From: Lachnospiraceae bacterium
GTDB lineage: Bacteria > Bacillota > Clostridia > Lachnospirales > Lachnospiraceae
Length of the DNA: 12,853 nt
Reading direction: 5' to 3'
Assembly: GCA_017475845.1 (NCBI GenBank)
Contig: JAFVEU010000039.1
Coordinates: forward strand, 1-12,853
In this document: one piece after another, positions 1-6,925 of the stretch
Layout: each line of letters starts with the position of its first letter
Position numbering within the stretch: position 1 is the stretch's first letter
Made by a program: the position numbers and the translations under genes
The notes under the pieces: generated by a model
Database searches by the model: none
Told to the model about the DNA's origin: nothing
The model's input: only the letters and a program-made list of their open reading frames with translations

Positions 1-250
1 TACCCGCCGATCGGAGAAAAAAGGAAAAGGCGGGTGCGATTTAAGCGCCGGCATACCCGCCGATCGGAGAAAAAAGGAAGTGGCGGGTGCGATTTAAGCG
101 CCGGCATACCCGCCGATCGGAGAAAAAAGGAAAAGGCGGGTACGATTTAAGCGCCGGCATACCCGCCGATCGGAGAAAAAAGGAAAAGGCGGGTACGATT
201 TAAGCACCGGCATACCCGCCGATCGGAGAAAAAAGGAAAAGGCGGGTGCG
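1..250. repeat. 53-bp tandem repeat array, 4 full units plus a partial fifth, cut by the window start
   Basis: Units start at 1, 54, 107, 160 and 213; the last stops after 38 bases. The spacing is exactly 53 in every case. Units differ at only a few bases: unit 2 has GT for AA at its positions 27-28, units 3 and 4 have A for G at position 36, and unit 4 has A for G at position 47. Each unit carries ACCCGCC (positions 2-8) and its complement GGCGGGT (29-35) around a 20-nt loop that is purine-rich (mostly A and G). The 3' arm of one unit can also pair with the 5' arm of the next across 19 nt. Two palindromes sit inside, CCGATCGG (7-14) and GCCGGC (47-52). The period is not a multiple of 3, so a coding role is unlikely. 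The function is unknown. Confidence 0.95.
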
Positions 251-278
251 TATCAGGTAAAGAGTATCGGATGGAAAC

Positions 279-300
279 AGCCCGGAAAGCATTCCGGGCT
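279..300. other. 9-bp perfect hairpin between the repeat array and the terminator
   Basis: AGCCCGGAA (279-287) and TTCCGGGCT (292-300) are exact complements around a 4-nt loop, AGCA. No T run follows, so this is not itself an intrinsic terminator. It may be the folded 3' part of an upstream transcript, lying directly before the terminator at 308-358. Confidence 0.7.
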
Positions 301-307
301 GAAATGT

Positions 308-358
308 GCAAAATCATGAGATGTTTTTAGAATGATCTCATGGTTTTGCTTTATTTTT
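308..358 (+). terminator. Strong rho-independent terminator of a gene left of the window
   Basis: The arms 308-322 and 335-349 form a 15-bp stem with a single G-T pair and a 12-nt loop (323-334). The + strand then runs into a T-rich tract (about 350-358). The opposite strand has only a short T run, so the terminator works mainly rightward. It ends transcription from the left and insulates the rex promoter. Confidence 0.85.
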
Positions 359-362
359 GTGC

Positions 363-436
363 TGCGGGAACCCGGGGTGGGAGTGATGCGGGAACCCGGG
401 GACGGGAGAGATGCGGGAAACCCGGGGGCGGGTGAT
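363..436. repeat. Three GC-rich 24-25 bp tandem repeats upstream of rex
   Basis: Units begin TGCGGGAA at 363, 387 and 412, and each continues into ACCCGGGG and a G-rich end. The third unit has one extra A in the centre. Each contains CGGG and CCCG separated by AA or AAA. The block lies between the upstream terminator and the rex promoter in otherwise AT-rich DNA. It contains no gene, and its role is unknown. Confidence 0.85.
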
Positions 437-445
437 ATGATCAGT

Positions 446-463
446 TTGACAGTTTCTTAACAA
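446..463 (+). promoter_or_regulatory. Candidate Rex operator overlapping the -35 box
   Basis: The 18 bases TTGACAGTTTCTTAACAA fit the Rex box layout TTGTTAA-N4-TTAACAA. The right half is a perfect 7/7 match; the left half matches 4/7, because its bases also have to form the -35 hexamer. Rex bound here would cover the -35 box and most of the spacer. This implies autorepression that lifts when NADH is high. The motif match is seen; the binding is inferred. Confidence 0.68.
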
Positions 464-474
464 ATAAATATAAT
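446..474 (+). promoter_or_regulatory. Consensus sigma-A promoter of the rex operon
   Basis: A perfect -35 box TTGACA (446-451), a 17-bp spacer (452-468) and a perfect -10 box TATAAT (469-474) give an expected transcription start near 481-482. It is the only clear promoter for the tightly packed genes from rex to the CBS protein. Confidence 0.88.
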
Positions 475-511
475 TCTATATGATTCTTCACTGACAGGCA
501 AGGTGCAGGCT

Positions 512-1165
512 ATGACTGATAAAGAGATTTCAAGAGCGGTTATTAAGAGACTTCCAAGATATTTCAGATATCTCGGAGAATTGAAGGATGCCGGGGTGGA
601 AAAGATATCATCCCAGGAGCTTTCACAGATCATGCATGTAACTGCTTCCCAGATAAGACAGGACTTAAATAATTTCGGGGGCTTCGGACAGCAGGGATAC
701 GGCTATAACGTAAAACATCTCTATGACGAGATCGGAAGGATACTCGGACTGGACCGGGAGCACAATCTTATCATAATCGGTGGAGGCAATCTCGGAAGCG
801 CTCTGGCAGGTTACGGTAATTTTGCCAACAGAGGCTTTATAATGAAGGGTGTGTTTGACGTATCACCCTCTCTGGCAGGGCAGTATATCAGGAATATCCC
901 CATCCTGCCCATGTCCGCTCTTCCTGAATTCATAGAGAAGAACAATATCGACATTGCAGTCATTGCCATCCCGAAGACACAGGCGGTGGCAGTTGCGGAC
1001 ACTCTTGTAAAGTGCGGGATAAAGGCTATCTGGAACTTTTCCCATGTGGATCTGGAGGTTCCGGATGATGTGGTGGTGGAATCCGTGCATCTTTCCGAGA
1101 GTCTTATGAGGCTCTCATATAACTTAAGCAGAGTAGGTTTCGGTGAAGAACCGGATAATGATTAA
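512..1165 (+). CDS. rex: Redox-sensing transcriptional repressor Rex
   Basis: Rex is a cytoplasmic dimer that represses fermentation and respiration genes and leaves DNA when NADH is high relative to NAD+. The 217-aa protein has the family's usual length. An N-terminal winged helix (about 1-80) opens with a typical Rex segment, KRLPRYFRYLGEL, and includes the recognition region VTASQIRQDLNNFGGFGQQGYGY. A Rossmann domain follows, with the nucleotide-binding loop IIGGGNLGSALAGY (88-101), and then a C-terminal helix for domain swapping (SLMRLSYNL). ATG 512 is chosen because AAGGTG lies 6 nt upstream; an in-frame GTG at 503 would add three residues and would sit inside that ribosome site. A Rex-box-like site in its own promoter suggests autoregulation. 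It is first in an operon with nnr and alr. Confidence 0.96.
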   Translation: MTDKEISRAVIKRLPRYFRYLGELKDAGVEKISSQELSQIMHVTASQIRQDLNNFGGFGQQGYGYNVKHLYDEIGRILGLDREHNLIIIGGGNLGSALAGYGNFANRGFIMKGVFDVSPSLAGQYIRNIPILPMSALPEFIEKNNIDIAVIAIPKTQAVAVADTLVKCGIKAIWNFSHVDLEVPDDVVVESVHLSESLMRLSYNLSRVGFGEEPDND

Positions 1166-1177
1166 GGCGGGTTTTTC

Positions 1178-1912
1178 ATGGCTGGCAGTTATAAGGAAGA
1201 TAAATTTCAGGCTGCGCTGGTGGGGAAGAACGTTCCCACACTGACCCTGGACAATAAATGGCATAAGCTTATGGCTGAGGTGGGAAAGACCCCCGAAATG
1301 ACAAAGCTTGAAGAAAAGCTTAATAAGCTTGTGAAGGAGCAGGGTAAGATCACCAATGAGCTTAAGGATTTAAAAAAGCTGAAATCAAATCTCATGAATG
1401 AGATCGTTAATAACATGGAGGGAGCCGAGAAATCAGCTTCCGGCAGTGCGGAAAAAAAGAAGCTGGATGACAACAAAAGGCTTATTAATGAAATAAATGA
1501 GAAGGTTGACCGCTATAATGACGATATGCTCGATCTGCCGAAGGAGATAGCATCGGTCAATACCGAGCTTATGCTCCTAACCATGGAGGAGAGCTATAAG
1601 GTCATAAGGAGCAATACCAGTGAGATAGAAGAAATAGGCGACTGGATAAAGATGATGAGGATGGAATTAAAAAAGAACATCCTCCATAAGCAGCACATGG
1701 AACTGGTAAATGTGCAGCTTTATTCATATATGCAGGGGATCTTCGGTCCGGATGTGCTGGATATCTTCGATATCAACTATGATATAGAAGCCACCAGGCA
1801 GGCCCTTATAAAGAAGAAGGAAGCCATGATGGAAGAGAAGGAAAGGGAAGAAAAAAGGAAGAGTGTGGAAGCGGCTTTTGACGCAGCTAAAGCTCCGGGA
1901 GATCAGGGATAA
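1178..1912 (+). CDS. Conserved-looking coiled-coil protein of unknown function
   Basis: This is a 244-aa soluble protein with no signal peptide or membrane segment. A short N-terminal stretch (1-40) contains tryptophan W28. A long, highly charged alpha-helical region follows: coiled coil at about 42-80, a polar linker rich in A, S, G and K (82-95), a second helix to about 135, and more helix at 145-180. A less charged segment, YMQGIFGPDVLDIFDINYDIE (184-204), interrupts it before a K/E-rich last helix. I do not recognise a domain. It starts 12 bp after rex with a good ribosome site (AAGGCGG, 7-nt spacer), and its stop directly abuts the nnr start, so it is co-expressed with both. A structural or adaptor role is possible but unsupported. 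Confidence 0.85.
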   Translation: MAGSYKEDKFQAALVGKNVPTLTLDNKWHKLMAEVGKTPEMTKLEEKLNKLVKEQGKITNELKDLKKLKSNLMNEIVNNMEGAEKSASGSAEKKKLDDNKRLINEINEKVDRYNDDMLDLPKEIASVNTELMLLTMEESYKVIRSNTSEIEEIGDWIKMMRMELKKNILHKQHMELVNVQLYSYMQGIFGPDVLDIFDINYDIEATRQALIKKKEAMMEEKEREEKRKSVEAAFDAAKAPGDQG

Positions 1913-3448
1913 ATGAAATACATTCTGTCGGCGGAAGAAATGAGATCTGCGGATGCCCGTACTGCCGAGCTTATGCATGTGAGCAGTGCGGTGCTCATGG
2001 AGAGGGCGGCTCTCCTTACTGCGGAACGGGTAGTAAAGCGGATCGGTAAAAAGAGAAGAAAGGTCCTTATTGTCTGCGGCCCCGGAAATAACGGGGGAGA
2101 CGGCTTTGCCTGCGGACGTATCCTTCTGGAAAAGGGGATAGAGACGGATTTTCTCTATATAGGGGATGAAGGGAAAATGTCCCTGCTGGAACGTGAGCAG
2201 TTCCTGTCTGTCAGGGCGCTGAAGGAAGAAGCGGTTTTCATGGGCTCCCTGCCGGTCATGGATCATGATATCATAGTGGATGCCATTTTCGGCATCTCCC
2301 TTTCAAGAAATGTTGAGGGGGCTTACGCGGATGTCATCGGACGGATCAATGGGGCCCGGAGATCGGGAGCCTTTGTCATATCCATCGATATACCAAGCGG
2401 GATAGAGGCTGATACGGGACAGGTTATGGGGATTGCCGTGGAAGCGGACGAGACTCTGGTGTGCGGCTTTTATAAATACGGGAATTTCCTCCACCCCGGC
2501 ACAAGGTATTCCGGGAAGCTTATTTTAGGCGATATAGGCATTACGGAAAAGTCTCTTTCCGGAAAGCCCAGGCTTTCATATCTTGAAAAAAATGATATCC
2601 GTCTTCCGGAAAGGATCCCGGATTCCAATAAGGGGAGCTACGGAAAGGTTCTCTTATTTGCGGGGAGCAGCGATATTGCAGGAGCTGCCTGCCTTGCAGG
2701 AAAGGCGGCCTTAAGATCCGGCTGCGGTATGGTCAGGGTCCTGACTCACGAGAGGAACAGGGAGATATTGCAGTCCTTCTGCCCTGAACTGCTTATCAGC
2801 ACTTATGGGGATAAGGGTAAGGAAAAGGCTCCGGCTGAGCAGCTGTCACTTTTTGACAATGTGAATGTTCCTGAGGAGAGCATGACAAAAGCTCTGTCCT
2901 GGTGTTCCGTTATAGCGGCGGGGCCGGGGATCGGAACAGGGAAACAGGCCGGGGAAAGGCTGAGCTATCTCCTTAAAAATGCTGAAAACAGGCCGGTGGT
3001 GTTGGATGCGGATGCGCTTAACATCATAGCCGGTAATATGGATCTCCTTACGGACTGCAGCTCGGAGATAGTCATCACTCCACACCTTATGGAGATGTCA
3101 AGGCTTACGGGGATCCCGGTGGCGGAGATAAAAAGCCACCTCACCAGTGTTGCATCCGACTTTGCCACAGGGTATCATGTGATAACCGTGCTCAAGGATT
3201 CAAGGACCGTTACAGCCCTTCCCGACGGCAGGGTGATACTCAATACAAACGGAAACAACGGTATGGCCAAAGCCGGGAGCGGAGATGTGCTGACCGGCAT
3301 AATAGCAGCTCTCATAGCCCAGGGTCTTCCTCCGGAAAAAGCCGCATATCTCGGAGTTTCAATTCACGGAGCCGCCGGTGACAGAGCTTTTCATAAGATG
3401 GGCGCCCATGGCATGATGGCAACGGACATAATAGAGAATATAAGATGA
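1913..3448 (+). CDS. nnr: Bifunctional NAD(P)HX epimerase / ADP-dependent NAD(P)HX dehydratase
   Basis: The protein repairs NADH and NADPH that have become hydrated. The N-terminal YjeF_N half (about 1-215) interconverts the R and S epimers; the C-terminal ribokinase-like half (about 225-510) dehydrates the S form using ADP. Epimerase motifs are GPGNNGGDGF (56-65), DAIFG (123-127) and DIPSGIEADTG (159-169). Dehydratase motifs are KGSYGKVLLFAG (240-251), AGPGIG (336-341), DADALN (365-370), TPH (389-391) and NGNNGMAKAGSGDVLTG (446-462), which includes the catalytic aspartate D458. The 511-aa length is normal for the fusion. The usual proline in the NGNPGM motif is asparagine here, probably tolerated. 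ATG 1913 follows the upstream stop directly, and the last 4 bases overlap alr, indicating translational coupling. Confidence 0.95.
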   Translation: MKYILSAEEMRSADARTAELMHVSSAVLMERAALLTAERVVKRIGKKRRKVLIVCGPGNNGGDGFACGRILLEKGIETDFLYIGDEGKMSLLEREQFLSVRALKEEAVFMGSLPVMDHDIIVDAIFGISLSRNVEGAYADVIGRINGARRSGAFVISIDIPSGIEADTGQVMGIAVEADETLVCGFYKYGNFLHPGTRYSGKLILGDIGITEKSLSGKPRLSYLEKNDIRLPERIPDSNKGSYGKVLLFAGSSDIAGAACLAGKAALRSGCGMVRVLTHERNREILQSFCPELLISTYGDKGKEKAPAEQLSLFDNVNVPEESMTKALSWCSVIAAGPGIGTGKQAGERLSYLLKNAENRPVVLDADALNIIAGNMDLLTDCSSEIVITPHLMEMSRLTGIPVAEIKSHLTSVASDFATGYHVITVLKDSRTVTALPDGRVILNTNGNNGMAKAGSGDVLTGIIAALIAQGLPPEKAAYLGVSIHGAAGDRAFHKMGAHGMMATDIIENIR

Positions 3449-4611
3449 ATAAACACGAACGGGTAGCAGCCTACGTAGATCTGGATAAAATACATGAGAA
3501 CCTGAAAACCCTTTATGTAAATGTGAGGGCAGGAACCAGGGTACTTGCGGTCATAAAGACCGACGCCTATGGTCACGGTGCGCTTGAGATCGCCAGGGAG
3601 ACGGAGAGCGAGGATTTTATCTTCGGTTTCGCGGTGGCGACGGCGGAGGAAGCCATAAGCCTTAAGAAAAACGGTATCCGGAAGCCGGTGATGATACTGG
3701 GATATACCTTTCCGGAAAGCTATGAGGATATAGTAAAATATGAGATCCGGCCTGCGGTCTTCAGGGAGGATCAGGCTAAGGCCCTTTCCGATGAAGCGGT
3801 AAGACAGGATAAGAATGTTTTCTTCCATCTGGCGGTGGACACCGGTATGGGAAGGATAGGTGTTAAATGCGACGAGTCATCCCTTGATACCGTCAGAAAT
3901 ATCATGTGTCTCCCGAATGTGGTCCGGGAGGGGATCTTCACCCATTTTGCAAAGGCGGATGAGCCCGGAACAAAAGCCACGGAGCGTCAGATCGGCCGTT
4001 TTAAGGATTTTATCTTCCTCTGCGAGGGGGAGGGCATCAATTTCCGCTATAAGCACTGCTCCAATTCCGCAGGTGTCATTCTATATCCTGAAGCCAATAT
4101 GGATCTGGTGCGGGTGGGGATCACCATGTACGGCATGTGGCCTTCGGATGATGTGCCCCTTAGAAGGACCGAGATCAAACCGGCGCTTGAACTGAAAAGC
4201 CATATCGTATATATTAAAGATGTTGTCTCCGGAGATGAGATAAGCTACGGAGGGACCTATGTGGCGCTGAAGGAAAGAAGGATAGCCACCATTCCGGTGG
4301 GTTACGGTGACGGATATCCAAGAAGCCTTTCCAATAGGGGATATGTGCTGCTCCACGGTGAAAAAGCCCCTATAGTGGGGAGGATCTGCATGGATCAGTT
4401 CATGATAGATGTGACCGATATTCCCGATGCAAGGGAGGGGGACACGGTGACGCTTCTCGGATCCGATGGCGGAGCCCTTATCAGTGCGGAAGAACTGGGA
4501 CGCCTAAGCGGCAGATTTAATTATGAATTCACCTGTGATCTGGGTTCCAGGATCCCACGGGTCTTTCTGAAAAGAGGACAGGCAGTTATGGAAAGGATTC
4601 CCTTCGCCTGA
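3445..4611 (+). CDS. alr: Alanine racemase
   Basis: This PLP enzyme converts L-alanine to D-alanine for peptidoglycan and acts in the cytoplasm as a dimer. At 388 aa it has full length: a TIM-barrel domain to about residue 240, then a beta domain. The PLP lysine is K38 in AVIKTDAYGHG, where most relatives have KANAYGHG. The catalytic tyrosine on the other face is Y268 in ISYGGTY. GYGDGYPRSLSN and GRICMDQFMIDVTD are typical C-terminal signatures, and the protein ends with the usual LGSRIPR segment. The start overlaps the nnr stop by 4 bases (ATGA). nnr next to alr is a common Firmicutes arrangement. Confidence 0.96.
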   Translation: MNKHERVAAYVDLDKIHENLKTLYVNVRAGTRVLAVIKTDAYGHGALEIARETESEDFIFGFAVATAEEAISLKKNGIRKPVMILGYTFPESYEDIVKYEIRPAVFREDQAKALSDEAVRQDKNVFFHLAVDTGMGRIGVKCDESSLDTVRNIMCLPNVVREGIFTHFAKADEPGTKATERQIGRFKDFIFLCEGEGINFRYKHCSNSAGVILYPEANMDLVRVGITMYGMWPSDDVPLRRTEIKPALELKSHIVYIKDVVSGDEISYGGTYVALKERRIATIPVGYGDGYPRSLSNRGYVLLHGEKAPIVGRICMDQFMIDVTDIPDAREGDTVTLLGSDGGALISAEELGRLSGRFNYEFTCDLGSRIPRVFLKRGQAVMERIPFA

Positions 4612-4617
4612 CAGGAT

Positions 4618-5436
4618 ATGGATATATTCAAAAATCTCATTAAAAAGGATAATGTGAATGAGGATGAGATAATCTCCATGGTCAACGAGGGCCACGAGCA
4701 GGGAGTGCTGGATTCTTCAGAGGCTCAGATGATCACCAATATCTTTGAGTTCGGTGACAAGGAAGCCCGGGATATAATGACTCACAGGGAGAATATCATC
4801 AGCGTTGACTGCAACGAGAAGCTGGAGGACGTGGCGGAATTCATGCTTGACGGCAAGAATTCCAGATGTCCGGTCTACGAGGACAACATTGATAATATAA
4901 TAGGCATAATCCATTTTAAGGATGTGATGAAGGCCAATGTGAGGAGCGAGAACCGGAATAAGCCCTTAAAGGAGCTGGAGGGTATTATCAAAGAAGCCCA
5001 CTTCATACCCGAGACCCGGAAGATCGACATACTCTTCAAATCCATGCAGCAGAAGAAGATCCACATGGTGATCGTTGTGGATGAATACGGCCAGACAGCC
5101 GGCATAGTCTGCATGGAGGATATACTGGAAGAGATCGTGGGCAATATCCTCGACGAGTTCGACGAGGATGAGGTCATGATCCGCATGCAGGGAGATGATA
5201 CCTATATCTGCGACGGACTTGCTCTTTTATCCGATGTGGGAGAAAAGCTGGGTATAGAGTTCCCTGAGGAGGGGTATGAGACCCTTAACGGTTTTATGAC
5301 CGACAGGCTGGGACACATACCTAAGAGCGGGGAGGATTTCGAAGTGGAGTTTTCCGGATGGAAATTCCGTATCGCCTACGTAAAGGGGCGGATAGTCAAA
5401 ACCGTGAGGATCACCAAAGTTTTAGCAGCCGGATAA
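4618..5436 (+). CDS. CBS-pair / CorC_HlyC domain protein without membrane domain
   Basis: The 272-aa protein resembles the cytoplasmic part of the CNNM/CorC/TlyC family. An N-terminal helical segment holds a sequence typical of the family, SSEAQMITNIFEFGDKEARDIMTHR (33-57). A CBS pair follows: CBS1 about 54-110 with IIGIIHFKDVM, and CBS2 about 120-182 with VIVVDEYGQTAGIVCMEDILEEIVG. A CorC_HlyC domain occupies about 188-268. Full-length relatives begin with a membrane DUF21 domain, which is absent here, as in Gram-negative CorC. CBS pairs in this family bind adenosine nucleotides, and members are linked to Mg2+ or Co2+ efflux; 'hemolysin' labels are weakly founded. It starts 6 bp after the alr stop with a weak ribosome site, so it is probably read on the same transcript. 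Confidence 0.9.
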   Translation: MDIFKNLIKKDNVNEDEIISMVNEGHEQGVLDSSEAQMITNIFEFGDKEARDIMTHRENIISVDCNEKLEDVAEFMLDGKNSRCPVYEDNIDNIIGIIHFKDVMKANVRSENRNKPLKELEGIIKEAHFIPETRKIDILFKSMQQKKIHMVIVVDEYGQTAGIVCMEDILEEIVGNILDEFDEDEVMIRMQGDDTYICDGLALLSDVGEKLGIEFPEEGYETLNGFMTDRLGHIPKSGEDFEVEFSGWKFRIAYVKGRIVKTVRITKVLAAG

Positions 5437-5450
5437 AACGGGATGCGAAG

Positions 5451-5543
5451 CCGGGGGTAGTTTTTTTCGGGCTTTACTCCCCGGGGCACTGATGCGCCCG
5501 GCGCATCAAAACGTGCCCGTGAAACGTCCACTGGACGTTTCAC
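5451..5543. repeat. Cluster of nested inverted repeats in the CBS-yebC intergenic region
   Basis: Four inverted repeats lie end to end. CCGGGG (5451-5456) pairs with CCCCGG (5479-5484) around a loop that contains seven T's. GGGCAC (5484-5489) pairs with GTGCCC (5513-5518) and encloses GATGCGC/GCGCATC (5491-5497 and 5501-5507). Next, 5519-5543 is a 12-bp-armed palindrome around one C, giving an 11-bp hairpin with a 3-nt loop. No T run follows the strong hairpins, so they are not classical terminators. The block resembles an intergenic repeat element, or the structured 3' end of the upstream mRNA. Confidence 0.75.
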
Positions 5544-5556
5544 CCCTACGCGCGCG

Positions 5557-5624
5557 GCTGCACAAAGCAGCACTCCTTAGAAAGAGTGTTGCGCACAATA
5601 TTTGTTTAATGAAAGGAGTGCTGC
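5557..5624 (+). promoter_or_regulatory. Switch-like yebC leader that can hide its ribosome site
   Basis: GCAGCACTCCTT (5567-5578) is the exact complement of AAGGAGTGCTGC (5613-5624), which contains the yebC Shine-Dalgarno; pairing would block translation. The same left strand has two nearer partners. GAGTGTTGC (5584-5592) gives 9 bp with one G-U pair and an 8-nt loop. GCTGC (5557-5561) gives 5 bp with a 5-nt loop. The first alternative would free the ribosome site. The complementarity is directly visible. A regulatory switch, and any ligand or protein behind it, are inferred. I do not recognise a known riboswitch or leader class. Confidence 0.55.
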
Positions 5625-5626
5625 AA

Positions 5627-6355
5627 GTGTCAGGACATTCAAAATTTGCTAACATCAAGCATAAGAAGGAGAAAAATGATGCGGCCAAGGGGAAGATCTT
5701 TACCATTATCGGTCGTGAGATAGCTGTTGCGGTAAAGGAGGGCGGTGCCGATCCCGCCAACAACTTCAAGCTGGCTCAGGTGATCGCCAAGGCCAAGGCC
5801 AATAACATGCCTAATGATACCATTGAAAGAGGCATCAAGAAGGCATCGGGCGAGGGAGCCAGTGTGAATTACGAATACTGCACCTATGAAGGTTACGGTC
5901 CTGCGGGATCAGCCATTATCGTTGACTGCCTTACCGACAACAAGAACCGTACCGCTGCAAATGTGAGAGCCGCTTTCACAAAGGGCGGCGGAAATCTCGG
6001 TGCCCAGGGCTGCGTTTCCTTTATGTTCGATGACAAGGGACAGATCATAATCGATAAGGAAGAATGCAGCATGGAAGCGGACGATCTCATGATGATCGCT
6101 CTGGATGCCGGTGCCGATGATTTCAATGAGGAAGATGACAGCTTTGAGATACTGACAAGTCCCGAAGCTTTCCCGGATGTTAAGAAGGCACTGGACGACA
6201 GCTCTGTTCCCACTGTTTCCGCCGAAGTTACAAAGATACCCCAGAATTATGTGGAGATCAATGACGAGGAAAGCTTAAAGAAGCTTCAGAGGATACTGGA
6301 TCTTCTGGATGAAGAGGATGATGTGCAGGCGGTATATACAAATACCAATAACTGA
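5627..6355 (+). CDS. yebC: YebC/TACO1 family protein, translation-associated or regulatory
   Basis: The mature protein would be 242 aa, the family's usual length. It opens SGHSKFANIKHKKEKNDAAKGK, the near-invariant YebC N-terminus, so GTG 5627 is chosen. In-frame starts upstream (ATG 5609 or further) would add residues not seen in relatives. The ribosome site AAAGGAG (5612-5618) is 8 nt away. Other family features are NNMPNDTIERGIKKASG and YEGYGPAGSAIIVDCLTDNKNRTAANVR, followed by an acidic C-terminal domain. Older annotations call the family transcriptional regulators (PmpR-like). The human homologue TACO1 is a mitochondrial translation activator, and recent work on bacterial members points to relief of ribosome stalling. 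Which applies here is not shown. It stands alone between non-coding gaps, behind a structured leader. Confidence 0.95.
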   Translation: MSGHSKFANIKHKKEKNDAAKGKIFTIIGREIAVAVKEGGADPANNFKLAQVIAKAKANNMPNDTIERGIKKASGEGASVNYEYCTYEGYGPAGSAIIVDCLTDNKNRTAANVRAAFTKGGGNLGAQGCVSFMFDDKGQIIIDKEECSMEADDLMMIALDAGADDFNEEDDSFEILTSPEAFPDVKKALDDSSVPTVSAEVTKIPQNYVEINDEESLKKLQRILDLLDEEDDVQAVYTNTNN

Positions 6356-6430
6356 CGGAAAGAGAAGCCTGATCCGGGTCTGCATTGTCACATCAGGTGC
6401 CTGCCGGATAAATGAGGATTAAATACTGAG

Positions 6431-6925
6431 ATGTCTGAAACGCTTGACAGCAATATGGGGAAACTCCTGTCCGTCCTTGATTTCAGGGAGGCCATGAGTA
6501 ATTTCAAAAAGAAGTATTATGAGGACTATTTTTATAAGTACAGAAAGTCCATCTCCGATGTGACCGAGGAGATCATAAAAATGTATGCCTCGGAGACAAA
6601 GGAGGAGGAAATGGCAAGTGCCGCAAAAAGCCTTGTCAGCTATGCAAAGGACAGATACGAGCATGTTTTCTTCTTAAAAAAGTCCACTGAGCTCATTGAT
6701 ATGCAGTGCATGATGGTATTCTATGCACTGCCGGCTATACTTAAGATCCCTTCAGAGGAGGATTCCAGGCATTTTACCGACATTATCTGTTCCGCCTGGT
6801 GCGAGACTTTCCCGAAGGAGACCATAAGCGCAGCGACCTATGAGGAGATCTATGCCGGTTTCCGAACTACTATTTTCGGATTCAATGTAGAAGGATTGTT
6901 TGGGGATAAGGATGGAAAAGGATAA
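6431..6925 (+). CDS. Small helical protein of unknown function
   Basis: This is a 164-aa soluble protein without signal peptide or clear membrane helix. It is mostly alpha-helical, with a charged, tyrosine-rich first half (KKKYYEDYFYKYRKSISD, about 26-43) and a second half containing the more hydrophobic stretch IDMQCMMVFYALPAILKIP (about 89-107). It has three cysteines, at least two of them in the second half (MQCMM, IICSAWCETF). I do not recognise a domain. A GAGGA ribosome site lies about 12 nt before ATG 6431, a little far. Its end overlaps the next gene by 14 bases, so the two are likely translated together, and it may work with that membrane protein. Confidence 0.82.
   Translation: MSETLDSNMGKLLSVLDFREAMSNFKKKYYEDYFYKYRKSISDVTEEIIKMYASETKEEEMASAAKSLVSYAKDRYEHVFFLKKSTELIDMQCMMVFYALPAILKIPSEEDSRHFTDIICSAWCETFPKETISAATYEEIYAGFRTTIFGFNVEGLFGDKDGKG

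Noticed and set aside
1..250. CRISPR array
   Set aside because: The whole 53-bp unit repeats without variable spacers, and there are no cas genes nearby; it is a simple tandem repeat.
1724..2266. Open frame of 180 codons on the - strand
   Set aside because: It lies opposite the end of the coiled-coil gene and the conserved NnrE domain. Its translation looks like a random composition and it has no ribosome site that I can see.
3860..4195. Open frame of 111 codons on the + strand inside alr
   Set aside because: It overlaps conserved alanine racemase sequence in another frame and shows no recognisable family or start context.
5492..5626. Longer N-terminus for YebC starting at ATG 5492
   Set aside because: The extra 45 residues are encoded by inverted-repeat leader DNA and are absent from the family; the conserved start SGHSK follows GTG 5627 with a good ribosome site.
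6368..6410. Interleaved complementary segments CCTGAT/ATCAGG and ATCCGG/CCGGAT after yebC, as terminator or pseudoknot
   Set aside because: Stems are only 6 bp, loops are long and no T run follows; chance pairing is likely.
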